Origin: Phytopythium helicoides
Lineage: Eukaryota; Oomycota; Peronosporomycetes; Pythiales; Pythiaceae
Length of the DNA: 64,000 nt
Direction: 5' to 3'
NCBI GenBank assembly: GCA_024867545.1
Contig: JANFNE010000011.1
Span: 806,001-870,000 of the forward strand
In this document: piece after piece, positions 10,105-22,314 of the stretch
Numbering within the stretch: the first letter of the stretch is position 1
Layout of the letters: the number at the start of each line of letters is the position of its first letter
Translations under genes and position numbers: made by a program
Notes under the pieces: generated by a model
The model's database searches: none
What the model was told of the DNA's origin: nothing
What the model saw: only the letters and a program-made list of their open reading frames with translations

Positions 10105-10369
10105 ATTGCATATCATTCGCATCACACAAACACAACAAACCATCCAGCTACTATTCCAACACACACACAACACACACAACACACAAACAAACAAACAAAC
10201 AACTACCGGACTCGACCAGGTCAGTGGGACTCGATGATCGAATGACGGAACGATGTGTGTGTGGTATGTGTGTGTTTGTGTTTGTGGTATAGTTTGTGGT
10301 TGTTGTTTGTGGTGGTGTTTGTTTGTGAGTGGTGTGTAGTATGTAGTGTTTGTGTGTGTTAGTCCGTAA

Positions 10370-10441
10370 GCCCCTATAGCTCAGTGGTAGAGCACTCGCT
10401 TCGTAAGCGAAAGGTCGGTGGTTCGATCCCGCCTGGGGGCT
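10370..10441 (+). tRNA. tRNA-Thr(CGU), unit 6
   Basis: Intact copy. Confidence 0.95.
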
Positions 10442-11278
10442 CATCTTTTCATATTCTCACTTTTTTTCACTCACTCGCTCACACTCCCTTCCTTCCTTCT
10501 TTTCACACAATTCGTGTGGCACACACACAACACATCACCTCACTCGGACACATTCACATCGACATACCCTTTCGCTTCTTTTCCTCTCTGACACATTCAC
10601 ACCCATTTATACCATCCCATTCTGTCATCACATCCACCCGATCGACCTCGCATTAGTTTGTTTGCATATGCATTAGTATGCTTGCTACTTTCACGCTACG
10701 CTGTTTCCTACTCAAACCAACACTCTTTCTTTCCATCAAGCACTTTGCTTTCCATTCCAGTACAAGAAACGGACAACCGTGTCGCCATCAACCGAGATCA
10801 ACGAAATGATGACGGTTTCTTTCGCCTGCAACGCATCGATAGTGTGCGAACTTGCTGCTCGTTTCATGCCTCATGCACACGAAGAGAAAGAAACTGGAAA
10901 AAGAAAGAAAGAAAGGACACAAAAGGACACAAATCAAATCGACAAATCGACACAGAACAGAACAAGGGACGTGATGAGGCAACTTGAATGTGGTTGTGGC
11001 GAGTGTTGGTCAGTTACGAATGTTGTGCGTGTGAAGTGAAGTATTCGTTACGTGTGTGTGTGTGTGTGTTTGTGTTTGTATGTTTGTATGTATGTGTGAG
11101 TGTTGATCATGTGGTCATTTTTATGCGTTGAAAAGTTTGTGTGATGTGGTATGATAGTGTGTTGTGTGTTGTTGTTGAGTTTGGTGTGTTGTGTGTTGGT
11201 GTGTTGGTTGTTTGATGAGGGTGTGTTGTTGCTATTTGAGGGTGTGTTGATTGTGGTGTTTGTTGCGGAATGGTGTGA

Positions 11279-11359
11279 GACAGCTTGGCCGAGTGGTTAA
11301 GGCGATAGCCTGCTAAGTTATTGGGGAAACCCGCGTGAGTTCGAATCTCACAGCTGTCG
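11279..11359 (+). tRNA. tRNA-Ser(GCU), unit 7
   Basis: Intact copy. Confidence 0.96.
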
Positions 11360-11612
11360 ATTCTTTTCTTTCTTGGTTCTTTCCCACCACTCTCTTTTCT
11401 CATTTCCCACCCATCCCATCCGACCTCGAGCGCCATCCACACCATCTGCTGGTGTCGATGGGTCTGCGTATTTGTTTTGTTTTGTTTTGTTTTGTTGTTC
11501 TCGTCTTGTCCATTTCCCACTTGTCTTTGCGAGGGAGCAAAGCAAAGTCGAAAGTGGTTTTGGACATGGCGTCCAAAGACGAGTATTTATAGGTGTGTGG
11601 GAGGCGGTGAAA

Positions 11613-11642
11613 GTAGGAACCACTTCGGTGGTCATCCGCGTA

Positions 11643-11673
<31 letters not shown>

Positions 11674-11725
11674 GGCCCCCTGCGCAAGGATGACACGCAT
11701 AAATCGAGAAGTATCGCACCTTTTT
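11613..11725 (+). ncRNA. U6: U6 snRNA, unit 7, indel-bearing
   Basis: Extra CG before TAAAAATTGG, an extra C in GGCCCCCTGCGC and an extra C before the T run. The start of an indel-rich zone. Confidence 0.75.
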
Positions 11726-11727
11726 AT

Positions 11728-12160
11728 GAGTCGTCGTGCAAACATGTGAACCATACAATCCAACCATAGCGGTTGCTTGGATTTGGTGACGTGATGGTAT
11801 TTGAAAAAGGGAGGTGCGTGATAAGGAGAGTTGTGTTTGCGCGCGGAAAAGAAGGAAAAGATGGAAAAGGCTGAGGGGGAAGAGGGATCGAATCCCCCGC
11901 CCGCTGGGACTGGAATCCAGCGCTCTACCACTGAGCTATTCCCCCATTGCATTTCATTCTCTACCACACTAACTCACAAACCATCGAGCTACCATTCCAA
12001 CCACACACACACACACAACATCAACACACAACTACCACCGGACTCGACCAGGTCGGTGGGACCCGACGATCGAATGGACGAAATGTGATGTGTGTGTGGT
12101 GTGGTATATGTGTGTTGTGGTGGTCGTTGTGTTTGATGTTTGTTGTTTGTGGTGGTGTTT
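11728..12160. repeat. Family-B-like patch inside family A unit 7
   Basis: From just after U6 to just before tRNA-Thr of unit 7 the sequence carries B-type words (GTCGTCGTGCAAACATGTG, GGTCGGTGGGACCCGACG, ACCATCGAGCTACCATTCC), although both flanks are A-type. The patch is also indel-rich. Confidence 0.7.
11872..11945 (-). tRNA. tRNA-Trp(CCA), unit 7, indel-bearing
   Basis: Extra bases in the acceptor 3' strand and altered T arm (AATCCCCCGCCCGC on +). Lies within the family-B-like patch. Confidence 0.65.
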
Positions 12161-12210
12161 GTTTGTGAGTGGTGGTGTAGTATGTAGTGTTTGTGTGTGT
12201 TAGTCCGTAA

Positions 12211-12284
12211 GCCCCCTATAGCTCAGTGGTAGAGCACTCGCTTCGTAAGCGAAAGGTCGGTGGTTCGTATCCCGCCTGGGGGCT
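12211..12284 (+). tRNA. tRNA-Thr(CGU), unit 7, indel-bearing
   Basis: Extra C in the acceptor (GCCCCCTA) and extra T in the T loop (TTCGTATCCC). Confidence 0.7.
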
Positions 12285-13124
12285 CATCTTTTCATATTCT
12301 CACTTTTTTTCAACTCACTTCGCTCACTACTCCCTTCCTTCCTTCTTTTCACACAATTCGTGTGGCACACACACAACACATCACCTCACTCGGACACATT
12401 CACATCGACATACCCTTTCGCTTCTTTTCCTCTCTGACACATTCACACCCATTTATACCATCCCATTCTGTCATCACATCCACCCGATCGACCTCGCATT
12501 AGTTTGTTTGCATATGCATTAGTATGCTTGCTACTTTCACGCTACGCTGTTTCCTACTCAAACCAACACTCTTTCTTTCCATCAAGCACTTTGCTTTCCA
12601 TTCCAGTACAAGAAACGGACAACCGTGTCGCCATCAACCGAGATCAACGAAATGATGACGGTTTCTTTCGCCTGCAACGCATCGATAGTGTGCGAACTTG
12701 CTGCTCGTTTCATGCCTCATGCACACGAAGAGAAAGAAACTGGAAAAAGAAAGAAAGAAAGGACACAAAAGGACACAAATCAAATCGACAAATCGACACA
12801 GAACAGAACAAGGGACGTGATGAGGCAACTTGAATGTGGTTGTGGCGAGTGTTGGTCAGTTACGAATGTTGTGCGTGTGAAGTGAAGTATTCGTTACGTG
12901 TGTGTGTGTGTGTGTTTGTGTTTGTATGTTTGTATGTATGTGTGAGTGTTGATCATGTGGTCATTTTTATGCGTTGAAAAGTTTGTGTGATGTGGTATGA
13001 TAGTGTGTTGTGTGTTGTTGTTGAGTTTGGTGTGTTGTGTGTTGGTGTGTTGGTTGTTTGATGAGGGTGTGTTGTTGCTATTTGAGGGTGTGTTGATTGT
13101 GGTGTTTGTTGCGGAATGGTGTGA

Positions 13125-13205
13125 GACAGCTTGGCCGAGTGGTTAAGGCGATAGCCTGCTAAGTTATTGGGGAAACCCGCGTGAGTTCGAATCTCACAGC
13201 TGTCG
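13125..13205 (+). tRNA. tRNA-Ser(GCU), unit 8
   Basis: Intact copy. Confidence 0.96.
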
Positions 13206-13458
13206 ATTCTTTTCTTTCTTGGTTCTTTCCCACCACTCTCTTTTCTCATTTCCCACCCATCCCATCCGACCTCGAGCGCCATCCACACCATCTGCTGGTG
13301 TCGATGGGTCTGCGTATTTGTTTTGTTTTGTTTTGTTTTGTTGTTCTCGTCTTGTCCATTTCCCACTTGTCTTTGCGAGGGAGCAAAGCAAAGTCGAAAG
13401 TGGTTTTGGACATGGCGTCCAAAGACGAGTATTTATAGGTGTGTGGGAGGCGGTGAAA

Positions 13459-13486
13459 GTAGGAACCACTTCGGTGGTCATCCGTA

Positions 13487-13517
<31 letters not shown>

Positions 13518-13567
13518 GGCCCCTGCGCAAGGATGACACGCATAAATCGAGAAGTATCGCACTTTTT
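13459..13567 (+). ncRNA. U6: U6 snRNA, unit 8
   Basis: Intact copy. Confidence 0.95.
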
Positions 13568-13698
13568 ATGGAGGTGTCGTACAACCATGTGAACTCAATC
13601 CAACCATCGCGAGTTGGGTTGATTTGGTGGCGTGATGGTATTTGGAAAAGAAGGTGCAGAAGGAGAGTTGTGTGCGCGTGGAAAAAGATGGAAAAGGC

Positions 13699-13770
13699 TG
13701 AGGGAAGAGGGGATCGAACCCCCGACCGCTGGGACTGGAATCCAGCGCTCTACCACTGAGCTATTCCCCC
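13699..13770 (-). tRNA. tRNA-Trp(CCA), unit 8
   Basis: Intact copy. Confidence 0.95.
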
Positions 13771-14035
13771 ATTGCATATCATTCGCATCACACAAACACA
13801 ACAAACCATCCAGCTACTATTCCAACACACACACAACACACACAACACACAAACAAACAAACAAACAACTACCGGACTCGACCAGGTCAGTGGGACTCGA
13901 TGATCGAATGACGGAACGATGTGTGTGTGGTATGTGTGTGTTTGTGTTTGTGGTATAGTTTGTGGTTGTTGTTTGTGGTGGTGTTTGTTTGTGAGTGGTG
14001 TGTAGTATGTAGTGTTTGTGTGTGTTAGTCCGTAA

Positions 14036-14107
14036 GCCCCTATAGCTCAGTGGTAGAGCACTCGCTTCGTAAGCGAAAGGTCGGTGGTTCGATCCCGCCT
14101 GGGGGCT
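14036..14107 (+). tRNA. tRNA-Thr(CGU), unit 8
   Basis: Intact copy. The following spacer has a short indel-rich patch at 14,345-14,480. Confidence 0.95.
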
Positions 14108-14952
14108 CATCTTTTCATATTCTCACTTTTTTTCACTCACTCGCTCACACTCCCTTCCTTCCTTCTTTTCACACAATTCGTGTGGCACACACACAACACA
14201 TCACCTCACTCGGACACATTCACATCGACATACCCTTTCGCTTCTTTTCCTCTCTGACACATTCACACCCATTTATACCATCCCATTCTGTCATCACATC
14301 CACCCGATCGACCTCGCATTAGTTTGTTTGCATATGCATTAGTATGCTTGCTACTGTTCACGCTACGCTGATGTCCTACTCAAACCAACACTCTATCTTT
14401 CCATCAAGCACTTTGCTTTCCATTCCAGTACAAAGAAACGGACAACCGTGTCCGCCAACTACAACCGAGATCAAACGAAATGATGACGGTTTCTTTCGCC
14501 TGCAACGCATCGATAGTGTGCGAACTTGCTGCTCGTTTCATGCCTCATGCACACGAAGAGAAAGAAACTGGAAAAAGAAAGAAAGAAAGGACACAAAAGG
14601 ACACAAATCAAATCGACAAATCGACACAGAACAGAACAAGGGACGTGATGAGGCAACTTGAATGTGGTTGTGGCGAGTGTTGGTCAGTTACGAATGTTGT
14701 GCGTGTGAAGTGAAGTATTCGTTACGTGTGTGTGTGTGTGTGTTTGTGTTTGTATGTTTGTATGTATGTGTGAGTGTTGATCATGTGGTCATTTTTATGC
14801 GTTGAAAAGTTTGTGTGATGTGGTATGATAGTGTGTTGTGTGTTGTTGTTGAGTTTGGTGTGTTGTGTGTTGGTGTGTTGGTTGTTTGATGAGGGTGTGT
14901 TGTTGCTATTTGAGGGTGTGTTGATTGTGGTGTTTGTTGCGGAATGGTGTGA

Positions 14953-15033
14953 GACAGCTTGGCCGAGTGGTTAAGGCGATAGCCTGCTAAGTTATTGGGG
15001 AAACCCGCGTGAGTTCGAATCTCACAGCTGTCG
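14953..15033 (+). tRNA. tRNA-Ser(GCU), unit 9
   Basis: Intact copy. Confidence 0.96.
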
Positions 15034-15287
15034 ATTCTTTTCTTTCTTGGTTCTTTCCCACCACTCTCTTTTCTCATTTCCCACCCATCCCATCCGACCT
15101 CGAGCGCCATCCACACCATCTGCTGGTGTCGATGGGTCTGCGTATTTGTTTTGTTTTGTTTTGTTTTGTTGTTCTCCTCTTGTCCATTTCCCACTTGTCT
15201 TTGCGAGGGAGCAAAGCAAAGTCGAAATGTGGTTTTGGACATGGCGTCCAAAGACGAGTATTTATAGGTGTGTGGGAGGCGGTGAAA

Positions 15288-15315
15288 GTAGGAACCACTT
15301 CGGTGGTCATCCGTA

Positions 15316-15346
<31 letters not shown>

Positions 15347-15396
15347 GGCCCCTGCGCAAGGATGACACGCATAAATCGAGAAGTATCGCACTTTTT
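15288..15396 (+). ncRNA. U6: U6 snRNA, unit 9
   Basis: Intact copy. Confidence 0.95.
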
Positions 15397-15526
15397 ATGG
15401 AGGTGTCGTACAACCATGTGAACTCAATCCAACCATCGCGAGTTGGGTTGATTTGGTGGCGTGATGGTATTTGGAAAGAAGGTGCAGAAGGAGAGTTGTG
15501 TGCGCGTGGAAAAAGATGGAAAAGGC

Positions 15527-15598
15527 TGAGGGAAGAGGGGATCGAACCCCCGACCGCTGGGACTGGAATCCAGCGCTCTACCACTGAGCTATTCCCCC
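15527..15598 (-). tRNA. tRNA-Trp(CCA), unit 9
   Basis: Intact copy. Confidence 0.95.
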
Positions 15599-15872
15599 AT
15601 TGCATATCATTCGCATCACACAAACACAACAAACCATCCAGCTACTATTCCAACACACACACAACACACACAACACACACAACACACAAACAAACAAACA
15701 AACAACTACCGGACTCGACCAGGTCAGTGGGACTCGATGATCGAATGACGGAACGATGTGTGTGTGGTATGTGTGTGTTTGTGTTTGTGGTATAGTTTGT
15801 GGTTGTTGTTTGTGGTGGTGTTTGTTTGTGAGTGGTGTGTAGTATGTAGTGTTTGTGTGTGTTAGTCCGTAA

Positions 15873-15944
15873 GCCCCTATAGCTCAGTGGTAGAGCACTC
15901 GCTTCGTAAGCGAAAGGTCGGTGGTTCGATCCCGCCTGGGGGCT
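15873..15944 (+). tRNA. tRNA-Thr(CGU), unit 9
   Basis: Intact copy. Confidence 0.95.
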
Positions 15945-16779
15945 CATCTTTTCATATTCTCACTTTTTTTCACTCACTCGCTCACACTCCCTTCCTTCCT
16001 TCTTTTCACACAATTCGTGTGGCACACACACAACACATCACCTCACTCGGACACATTCACATCGACATACCCTTTCGCTTCTTTTCCTCTCTGACACATT
16101 CACACCCATTTATACCATCCCATTCTGTCATCACATCCACCCGATCGACCTCGCATTAGTTTGTTTGCATATGCATTAGTATGCTTGCTACTTTCACGCT
16201 ACGCTGTTTCCTACTCAAACCAACACTCTTTCTTTCCATCAAGCACTTTGCTTTCCATTCCAGTACAAGAAACGGACAACCGTGTCGCCATCAACCGAGA
16301 TCAACGAAATGATGACGGTTTCTTTCGCCTGCAACGCATCGATAGTGTGCGAACTTGCTGCTCGTTTCATGCCTCATGCACACGAAGAGAAAGAAACTGG
16401 AAAAAGAAAGAAAGAAAGGACACAAAAGGACACAAATCAAATCGACAAATCGACACAGAACAGAACAAGGGACGTGATGAGGCAACTTGAATGTGGTTGT
16501 GGCGAGTGTTGGTCAGTTACGAATGTTGTGCGTGTGAAGTGAAGTATTCGTTACGTGTGTGTGTGTGTGTTTGTGTTTGTATGTTTGTATGTATGTGTGA
16601 GTGTTGATCATGTGGTCATTTTTATGCGTTGAAAAGTTTGTGTGATGTGGTATGATAGTGTGTTGTGTGTTGTTGTTGAGTTTGGTGTGTTGTGTGTTGG
16701 TGTGTTGGTTGTTTGATGAGGGTGTGTTGTTGCTATTTGAGGGTGTGTTGATTGTGGTGTTTGTTGCGGAATGGTGTGA

Positions 16780-16860
16780 GACAGCTTGGCCGAGTGGTTA
16801 AGGCGATAGCCTGCTAAGTTATTGGGGAAACCCGCGTGAGTTCGAATCTCACAGCTGTCG
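16780..16860 (+). tRNA. tRNA-Ser(GCU), unit 10
   Basis: Intact copy. Confidence 0.96.
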
Positions 16861-17113
16861 ATTCTTTTCTTTCTTGGTTCTTTCCCACCACTCTCTTTTC
16901 TCATTTCCCACCCATCCCATCCGACCTCGAGCGCCATCCACACCATCTGCTGGTGTCGATGGGTCTGCGTATTTGTTTTGTTTTGTTTTGTTTTGTTGTT
17001 CTCCTCTTGTCCATTTCCCACTTGTCTTTGCGAGGGAGCAAAGCAAAGTCGAAAGTGGTTTTGGACATGGCGTCCAAAGACGAGTATTTATAGGTGTGTG
17101 GGAGGCGGTGAAA

Positions 17114-17141
17114 GTAGGAACCACTTCGGTGGTCATCCGTA

Positions 17142-17172
<31 letters not shown>

Positions 17173-17222
17173 GGCCCCTGCGCAAGGATGACACGCATAA
17201 ATCGAGAAGTATCGCACTTTTT
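17114..17222 (+). ncRNA. U6: U6 snRNA, unit 10
   Basis: Intact copy. Confidence 0.95.
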
Positions 17223-17353
17223 ATGGAGGTGTCGTACAACCATGTGAACTCAATCCAACCATCGCGAGTTGGGTTGATTTGGTGGCGTGATGGTATTTGG
17301 AAAAGAAGGTGCAGAAGGAGAGTTGTGTGCGCGTGGAAAATGATGGAAAAGGC

Positions 17354-17425
17354 TGAGGGAAGAGGGGATCGAACCCCCGACCGCTGGGACTGGAATCCAG
17401 CGCTCTACCACTGAGCTATTCCCCC
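17354..17425 (-). tRNA. tRNA-Trp(CCA), unit 10
   Basis: Intact copy; last gene of the family A block. Confidence 0.95.
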
Positions 17426-17699
17426 ATTGCATATCATTCGCATCACACAAACACAACAAACCATCCAGCTACTATTCCAACACACACACAACACACACAA
17501 CACACACAACACACAAACAAACAAACAAACAACTACCGGACTCGACCAGGTCAGTGGGACTCGATGATCGAATGACGGAACGATGTGTGTGTGGTATGTG
17601 TGTGTTTGTGTTTGTGGTATAGTTTGTGGTTGTTGTTTGTGGTGGTGTTAGTTTGTGTGTGATGTGTAGTATGTAGTGTTTGTGTGTGTTAGTCCGTAA

Positions 17700-17771
17700 G
17701 CCCCTATAGCTCAGTGGTAGAGCACTCGCTTCGTAAGCGAAAGGTCGGTGTTCGATCCCCGCCTGGGGGCT
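17700..17771 (+). tRNA. tRNA-Thr(CGU), unit 10, T arm altered
   Basis: The T arm reads GGTGTTCGATCCCCGCC: one G lost and one C gained compared with the reference. Family B sequence begins here. Confidence 0.75.
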
Positions 17772-18652
17772 CATCTTTTCATAATATCACCTTTTTCACA
17801 CACACACACACACACACTCCCTTCCTTCCTTCCTTTTCACACACTTCGTGTGTCACACACCACACCACAACACATCACTTCACTCCGACACATTCACATA
17901 TACATACACTTTCACGTCCTTTCCTCTCCGACATATTCACACACATTTCTACCATCCCATTGTGTCCTCACATCGACTCGACCACCCGACCCTCGCCACT
18001 CGTTTGCATTTGCATTATTCTTGTTACTTTCACGCTCTTCCCTACTCAAACCAACACTCTTTCTTTCTATCAATCACTTTGTTTTCCAGTACAAGAAACA
18101 AGAAACGGACAAGCGAGTCGCCATCAACCGAGTTCAACGTAACGTCATGACGAGTTCCTTTCGCCTGCAACTCATCGATACATTGTCATTCGTAGTGTGC
18201 GAACTTGCTGCTCGTTCCATGCGTCCTGCACACGAAGAGAAACTGGAAGAAGAAAGAAAGGACACAAAACAAATCGACACAGAGCAATGAACGTGATCAG
18301 GCCAACTTGAATGTGTTTTTGGCGAGTGTTGGTCAGTTACGAATGTTGTGTGTAAAGTGAGGTATTCGTTCAAGTGTGTGTTTGTGTTTGCATGTTTGTA
18401 TGTTTGTATGTTTGTATGTTTGTGTGAGTGTTAATCATGTGGTCGGTTGTGCGTTGAAAAGTTGGTGTAATGTGATATGATAATGTGTGTTGTTGTTGTT
18501 TTGTTGTTGTTGTTGTTGATTTTTGCGTGTTGTGTTTTGTGTTTTTGTGGTATGTGTTGTTGGTGTGTGTTGTGTGTTGGTTGTTTGATGAGGGTGTGGT
18601 GTTGCGAATTGAGGGTGTGCTGGTTGTGGTGTGTGTTGTGGAATGGTGATGA

Positions 18653-18737
18653 GACCAGCTTGGCCGAGTGGTTAAGGCGATAGCCTGCCTAAGTTATTGG
18701 GGAAACCCCCGCGTGAGTTCGAATCTCACAGCTGTCG
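18653..18737 (+). tRNA. tRNA-Ser(GCU), unit 11, indel-bearing
   Basis: Extra C in the acceptor (GACCAGCT), in the anticodon loop (CTGCCTAA) and in the variable arm. The inserted base enlarges the anticodon loop, so function is doubtful if the sequence is correct. Confidence 0.6.
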
Positions 18738-19008
18738 ATTCTTTTCTTTCTTTCCTTGGTTCTTTCCCACCATTCTCCTTTCTCATTTCCCACCCATTCC
18801 CAACCGTCCTCGAGACTCGAGACTCGAGCGTCATCCATACCATCTGCTGGGGTGATGGATCTCCGTTTTTGTTTTTGTTTTTGTTTTTGTTTTTGTCTCC
18901 TCCTTGTCCCATTTCCCACTTGTCCTTTGCGAGACAGCAAAGTCCGAAAGTGGTTTTGGACATGGCGTCAAAGACGAGTATTTATAGGTGTGACTGGATG
19001 CGGTGAAA

Positions 19009-19036
19009 GTAGGAACCACTTCGGTGGTCATCCGTA

Positions 19037-19067
<31 letters not shown>

Positions 19068-19117
19068 GGCCCCTGCGCAAGGATGACACGCATAAATCGA
19101 GAAGTATCGCACTTTTT
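19009..19117 (+). ncRNA. U6: U6 snRNA, unit 11
   Basis: Body intact. The upstream inverted repeat has lost one C (GCGTCAAAG). Confidence 0.92.
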
Positions 19118-19262
19118 ATGGAGTCGTCGTGCAAACATGTGAATGCAATCCAACCATAGCGAGTTGGCTGATTTGGTGGCGTGATGGTATTTGGAAAAGG
19201 AGGTGCGTGGATAAGGAGAGTTTGTGTGCGCGCGGAAAAAAGATGGAAAAGATGGAAAAGGC

Positions 19263-19337
19263 TGAGGGAAGAGGGGATCGAACCCCCGACCGCTGGGACT
19301 GGAATCCAGCGCTCCTACCCACTGAGCTATTCCCCCC
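19263..19337 (-). tRNA. tRNA-Trp(CCA), unit 11, indel-bearing
   Basis: Three extra C on + (CTCCTACCCACTG and CCCCCC) disturb the D arm and acceptor. Confidence 0.6.
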
Positions 19338-19602
19338 ATTGCATTTCATTCACACCACACTAACACACCAAAACCATCGAGGCTACCATTCCAACAACAC
19401 ACACACACACCACAAACTCAACACACAACTACCGGACTCGACCAGGTCGGTGGGACCCGACGATCGAATGACGAAATGATGTGTGTGTGGTGTGGTATAT
19501 GTGTGTTTGTGGTGGTCGTTGTGTTTGTGTTTGTTGTTTGTGGTGGTGTTAGTTTTGCTGTGTGATGTGTAGTATGTAGTGTTTGTGTGTGTTAGTCCGT
19601 AA

Positions 19603-19675
19603 GCCCCTATAGCTCAGTGGTTGAGCACTCGCTTCGTAAAGCGAAAGGTCGGTGGTTCGATCCCGCCTGGGGGCT
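19603..19675 (+). tRNA. tRNA-Thr(CGU), unit 11, anticodon-loop insertion
   Basis: A D-arm A-to-T change (GTGGTTGAGC) and an extra A in the anticodon loop (TTCGTAAAGCG). Confidence 0.6.
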
Positions 19676-20559
19676 CATCTTTTCATATTATCACCTTTTT
19701 CACACACACACACACACACACTCCCCATCTTCTCCCTCTCTTTTCACCACACTTCGTGTGTCACACACACACACACAACACATCACTTCACTCCGACACA
19801 TTCACATATACATTACACTTTCACGTCCTTTCCTCTCCGACATATTCACACACATTTCTATCCATCCCATTGTGTCCTCACATCGACTCGACCACCCGAC
19901 CTCGCACTCGTTTGCATTTGCATTATTCTTGTTACTTTCACGCTCTTCCCCTACTCAAACCAACACTCTTTCTTTCTATCAATCACTTTGTTTTCCAGTA
20001 CAAGAAACCGAGAACGGACAAGCGAGTCGCCATCAACCGAGTTCAACCTAACGTCATGATGACTGTTTCTTCGCCTGCAACTCATCGATACATTGTCATC
20101 GTAGTGTGCGAACTTGCTGCTCGTTCCATGCGTCATGCACACGAAGAGAAACTGGAAGAAGAAAGAAAGGACACAAAACAATCGACACCGAGAGCAATGA
20201 ACGTGATCAGGCAACTTGAATGTGTTTTTGGCGAGTGTTGGTCATTTACGAATGTTGTGTGTAAAGTGAGGTATTCCGTCAAGTGTGTGTTTGTGTTTGC
20301 ATGTTTGTATGTTTGTATGTTTGTATGTTTGTTGTGAGTGTTAATCATGTGGTCGGTTGTGCGTTGAAAGTTGGTGTAATGTGATATGATTAATGTGTTG
20401 TTGTGGTGTTGTTGTTGTGTTGATTTTTGCTAGTTGTGTTTTGTGTTTTGTGGTATGTGTTGTTGGTTGTGTGTTGAGTGTTGGTTGTTTGATGGAGGTG
20501 TGGTGTTGCCCGAATTGAGGGTGTGCTGGTTGTGGTGTGTGTTGTGGAATGGTTGTGGA

Positions 20560-20645
20560 GACAAGCTTGGCCGAGTGGTTAAGGCGATAGCCTGTCTATG
20601 TTATTGGGGGAAACCCGCGGTGAGTTCGAATCTCACAGCTTGTCG
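20560..20645 (+). tRNA. tRNA-Ser-like, unit 12, anticodon region broken
   Basis: The anticodon region reads CCTGTCTATGTTATT instead of CCTGCTAAGTTATT, so the GCT anticodon is not preserved. Extra bases also occur in the acceptor, variable and T arms. Confidence 0.5.
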
Positions 20646-20923
20646 ATCTTTTCTTTCTTTCTTGGTTCTTTTCCCACCATTCTCCCTTCTCATTTTCCCA
20701 CCCATTCCCATCCGAACATCGAGACTCGAGACTCGAGCGTCATCCCATACCATCTGCTGGGGTTGATGGATATCCGTTTTGGTTTTTGTTTTTGTTTTTG
20801 TTTTGTTCGTTCTCCTCTTGTCCATTTCCCACTTGTCTTTGCGAGGGACAAGCAAAGTCGAAAGTGGTTTTGGACATGGCGTCCAAAGACGAGTATTTAT
20901 AGGTGTGACGGGATGCGGTGAAA

Positions 20924-20951
20924 GTAGGAACCACTTCGGTGGTCATCCGTA

Positions 20952-20982
<31 letters not shown>

Positions 20983-21032
20983 GGCCCCGTGCGCAAGGAT
21001 GACACGCATAATCGAGAAGTATCGCACTTTTT
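20924..21032 (+). ncRNA. U6: U6 snRNA, unit 12, indel-bearing
   Basis: Extra G in the GGCCCCGTGCGC segment and one A lost in the tail. Confidence 0.75.
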
Positions 21033-21174
21033 ATGGAGGTCGTCGTGCAAACATGTGAACTCAATCCAACCATAGCGAGTTGGCTTGATTTGGTGGCGTG
21101 ATGGTATTTGGAAAAGGAGGTGAGTGATAAGGAGAGTTGTGTGCGCGCGGAAAAAGATGGAAAGATGGAAAGGC

Positions 21175-21246
21175 TGAGGGAAGAGGGGATCGAACCCCCG
21201 ACCGCTGGGACTGGAATCCAGCGCTCTACCACTGAGCTATTCCCCC
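21175..21246 (-). tRNA. tRNA-Trp(CCA), unit 12
   Basis: Gene body intact although the neighbouring genes are damaged. Confidence 0.92.
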
Positions 21247-21514
21247 AGTTGCAATTCATTCGCATCACCACAAACACAACAAACCATCGAGCTACTATTC
21301 CAACACACACACACACACACACACAACAACATCAAACACACAACTACCGGACTCGACCAGGTCGGTGGGACCCGACGATCGAATGACGAAATGATGTGTG
21401 GTGGTGTGTATATGTGTGTTTGTGGTGGTCGTTGTGTTGGTGTTTGTTGTTTGTGGTGGTGTTAGTTTGTGTGTGATGTGTAGTATGTAGTGTTTGTGTG
21501 TGTTAGTCCCGTAA

Positions 21515-21586
21515 GCCCCTATAGCTCAGTGTAGAGCACTTCGCTTCGTAAGCGAAAGGTCGGTGGTTCGATCCCGCCTGGGGGCT
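21515..21586 (+). tRNA. tRNA-Thr(CGU), unit 12, indel-bearing
   Basis: One G lost in the D loop (CAGTGTAGAGC) and one T gained before the anticodon stem (CACTTCGC). Confidence 0.65.
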
Positions 21587-22314
21587 CATCTTTTCATATT
21601 ATCACCTTTTTCACACACTCACACTCACACTCCCTTCTTCCTCTCTTTTCACACACTTCGTGTGTCACACACACACACACAACACAGCACTTCACTCCGG
21701 ACACATTCACATCTACTACACTTTCACGTCCTTTCCTCTCCGAAACATATCACACACATTTCTAACCATCCCATTGTGTCCTCACATCGACCTCGACCAC
21801 CCGACCTCGCACTCGTGTTTGCTTTTGCATTATCCTTGTTACTTTCACGCTCTTCCCTACTCATACCAACACTCCTTTCTTTCTATCATTCTATCAATCA
21901 CTTTGTTTCCAGTACAGGAGAAACAAGAAACGGACATGCGAGTCGCCCTCAACCGAGTTCAACGTAACGTCATGACGACTGTTCCTTTCGCCATGGCAAC
22001 TCATCGATACATTGTCATTCGTAAGTGTGGCGAACTTGCTGCTCGTTCCATGCGTCATGCACACGAAAGAGAAACTGGAAGAGGTAAGAAAAGGACCAAA
22101 ACAAATCGACACAAGAGCAAATGAACCGTGATCAGCACACTTGAATGTAGTATATGGCGAGTGTTGGTCAGTTACGAATGTTGTGTGTAAAGTGAGTATT
22201 CGTCCAAGTGTGTGTTGTGTTTGCTGTTTGTAAGTTTGTATGTTTGTATGTTTGTGTGAGTGTTAATCATGTGGTCGGTTGTGCGTTGAAAGTTGGTGTT
22301 AATGTGATATGATA

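Larger units (their letters stand above)
1..17645. repeat. Unit family A block
   Basis: Family A units are about 1,820-1,846 bp. Their marks are a TTTTG tetramer-like run between Ser and U6, the word GTGTGTGGGAGGCGG between the TATA box and U6, and CACAATTCGTGTGGCAC downstream of tRNA-Thr. Units 6, 8, 9 and 10 are nearly identical to one another. The change to family B happens between tRNA-Trp and tRNA-Thr of unit 10, near 17,645. Confidence 0.85.

Noticed and set aside
14781..15632. Open frame of 283 codons on the minus strand, and many frames of 60-160 codons throughout 1-47 kb
   Set aside because: They overlap tRNA-Ser, U6 and tRNA-Trp on one strand or the other, have simple-sequence composition, and are broken by indels in neighbouring units. 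They are by-products of the RNA genes and repeats.
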